Source: Fimbriiglobus sp.
Lineage (GTDB): Bacteria; Planctomycetota; Planctomycetia; Gemmatales; Gemmataceae
Reading direction: 5' to 3'
Assembly: GCA_025352585.1 (NCBI GenBank)
Contig: JANXTD010000188.1
Location: forward strand, 1 to 5,773
Length of the DNA stretch: 5,773 nucleotides
In this document: positions 4,963-5,773 of the stretch, piece after piece
How the letters are laid out: each line of letters starts with the position of its first letter
How positions within the stretch are numbered: the stretch's first letter is position 1
Position numbers and translations under genes: made by a program
The notes under the pieces: generated by a model
What the model was told of the DNA's origin: nothing
Databases searched by the model: none
What the model saw: the letters and a program-made list of their open reading frames with translations, nothing else

Positions 4963-5773
4963 TTACGGGGCGGAGGTGACTTCGCCACCCCGGACTGTGG
5001 AGAGGCTGCGGTACAGGGTGATGTCCATGCTGTTCTGGAGGAAGCGGACGCTGCCGTCGGCCAGGGCGAAGTTGGCCCCGCCGGGGTGGCGGCTCATGAA
5101 CGCGCCGTTCAGCGCCGCGGCCCCGGTGCCGTAGCAGATGCCCGTACCCGGCGGCGTGTTGATCGGGTTCTCGGTCGTCCGCAGGCAGTGCGCGTGGCGG
5201 CCGGCGACGGTCCAGATGTTCGAGTTCGTGCCCAGGTGGCCGTCGAAGACTTCGCCGACGCCCAAGGTGTTGCTCGTGCCGTCGAGCACGTCCGCGAAGC
5301 GCTTCGTCAGGCGGTAGACGAACAGGCCGGTGTTGTAGAACTTGACCGCCTCGCTGACCCCCTGGCTCGGCCCGTTGGTGCCGGTCACCAGCGCGTAGCT
5401 GCCGATCGCGGCGTTCACCGTGGTGCCGGAGCCGGTGTTTGTCACGAACGGCGTGGCGGTGTCGGACGGGCAGACGAAGGCACTCGGGCGCGCCTCGACG
5501 CCGACCTGATCGGCCACGCGCCAGGTGGCGTTGTCGGTGGGCGGCCAAGGCACGTCGGCCTCCGCGGTGCCGAGCGACTTGAAGAGGTTGTCCTGCTCCA
5601 GGTAGGGCAACAGGGCGACGAAGGCACTCGCCCCACCACGGTTGACGCTCGTGGCCGACATGCCGGTACACGGGGTGCCGGAGCCGTCGCAGCCGAAGCG
5701 GCCGGCGGGGAACTCGAGTCGCACGTCGTGGTAGTTGTGGGCCGCTAGCATGATCTGCTTGAGGTTGTTACTG
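4963..5773 (-). CDS. DUF1559 (SBP_bac_10 / H-X9-DG) protein, N-terminus beyond right edge
   Basis: The frame is open to the window edge (269 codons before the TAA at 4963). The last bases read SNNLKQIMLAAHNYHD, the conserved segment that normally follows the pilin-like helix by about 15 residues. The ATG at 5751 is therefore internal, not the start, and roughly the first 40-50 residues are missing. Recognisable family blocks are LLPYLEQDNLFKSL, FVCPSD, a GTSNTLGVGEVFDG segment, and RHPGGANFALADGSVRFL, containing H-X9-DG (5053-5088). The C-terminus ends with TVRGGEVTSAP, comparable to [13 protein letters not shown] in the other DUF1559 protein here. It resembles that protein only at family level, so the two are not a recent duplication. 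It probably heads the operon with the downstream lipoprotein gene. Molecular function is not known. Confidence 0.92.
   Translation of the reverse strand, partial: SNNLKQIMLAAHNYHDVRLEFPAGRFGCDGSGTPCTGMSATSVNRGGASAFVALLPYLEQDNLFKSLGTAEADVPWPPTDNATWRVADQVGVEARPSAFVCPSDTATPFVTNTGSGTTVNAAIGSYALVTGTNGPSQGVSEAVKFYNTGLFVYRLTKRFADVLDGTSNTLGVGEVFDGHLGTNSNIWTVAGRHAHCLRTTENPINTPPGTGICYGTGAAALNGAFMSRHPGGANFALADGSVRFLQNSMDITLYRSLSTVRGGEVTSAP

Noticed and set aside
4825..5748. Plus-strand open frame of 307 aa
   Set aside because: It lies antisense to the DUF1559 gene, which has clear family motifs in the minus frame. The plus frame is a low-complexity Arg/Ala/Gly-rich shadow typical of high GC.

Overview
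The window looks like chromosomal DNA from a high-GC planctomycete, most likely Gemmataceae. The evidence is two DUF1559 proteins (pseudopilin-like N-terminus, H-X9-DG near the C-terminus), a small lipoprotein of the type that often accompanies them, and a giant surface protein opening with the planctomycete-style LEDRxxPA motif. These families are expanded in that lineage. I see no rRNA, tRNA, CRISPR array, transposase or phage gene.

Layout. (1) Positions 1-2152, minus strand: a large extracellular beta-helix protein with Pmp-like FxxN/GGG repeats, a choice-of-anchor-Q-type segment and two tandem Ig/cadherin-like modules. It runs off the left edge. Its reading frame is broken at a 12-base G tract (C on the + strand, 1332-1343). 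The frame before the tract stops at 1292, while the frame after it is open to the window edge. (2) 2153-2486: a 334-base non-coding stretch with a possible promoter for gene 1. (3) 2487-3404, minus: a complete DUF1559 protein starting at a GTG behind a strong GGAGG. (4) 3405-3587: a divergent intergenic region with a perfect 8+8 bp inverted repeat and a TACAAT -10 box. (5) 3588-3923, plus: an ArsR-type winged-helix regulator, the only plus-strand gene. (6) 3967-4344, minus: a small SnoaL-like (NTF2-fold) protein, convergent with arsR. (7) 4473-4946, minus: a lipoprotein with a transthyretin/carboxypeptidase-regulatory-like domain. (8) 4963-5773, minus: a second DUF1559 protein, cut at its N-terminus by the right edge and closely coupled (16-base gap) to the lipoprotein.

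Most of the window therefore encodes exported or envelope-associated proteins of poorly known function, with one metalloregulator-like repressor divergent from a pseudopilin-like gene. The observation most worth following is the poly-G tract inside the Pmp-like gene. It could be a phase-variable on/off switch for a surface protein, a sequencing or assembly error, or a decaying gene. The sequence alone cannot decide between these.
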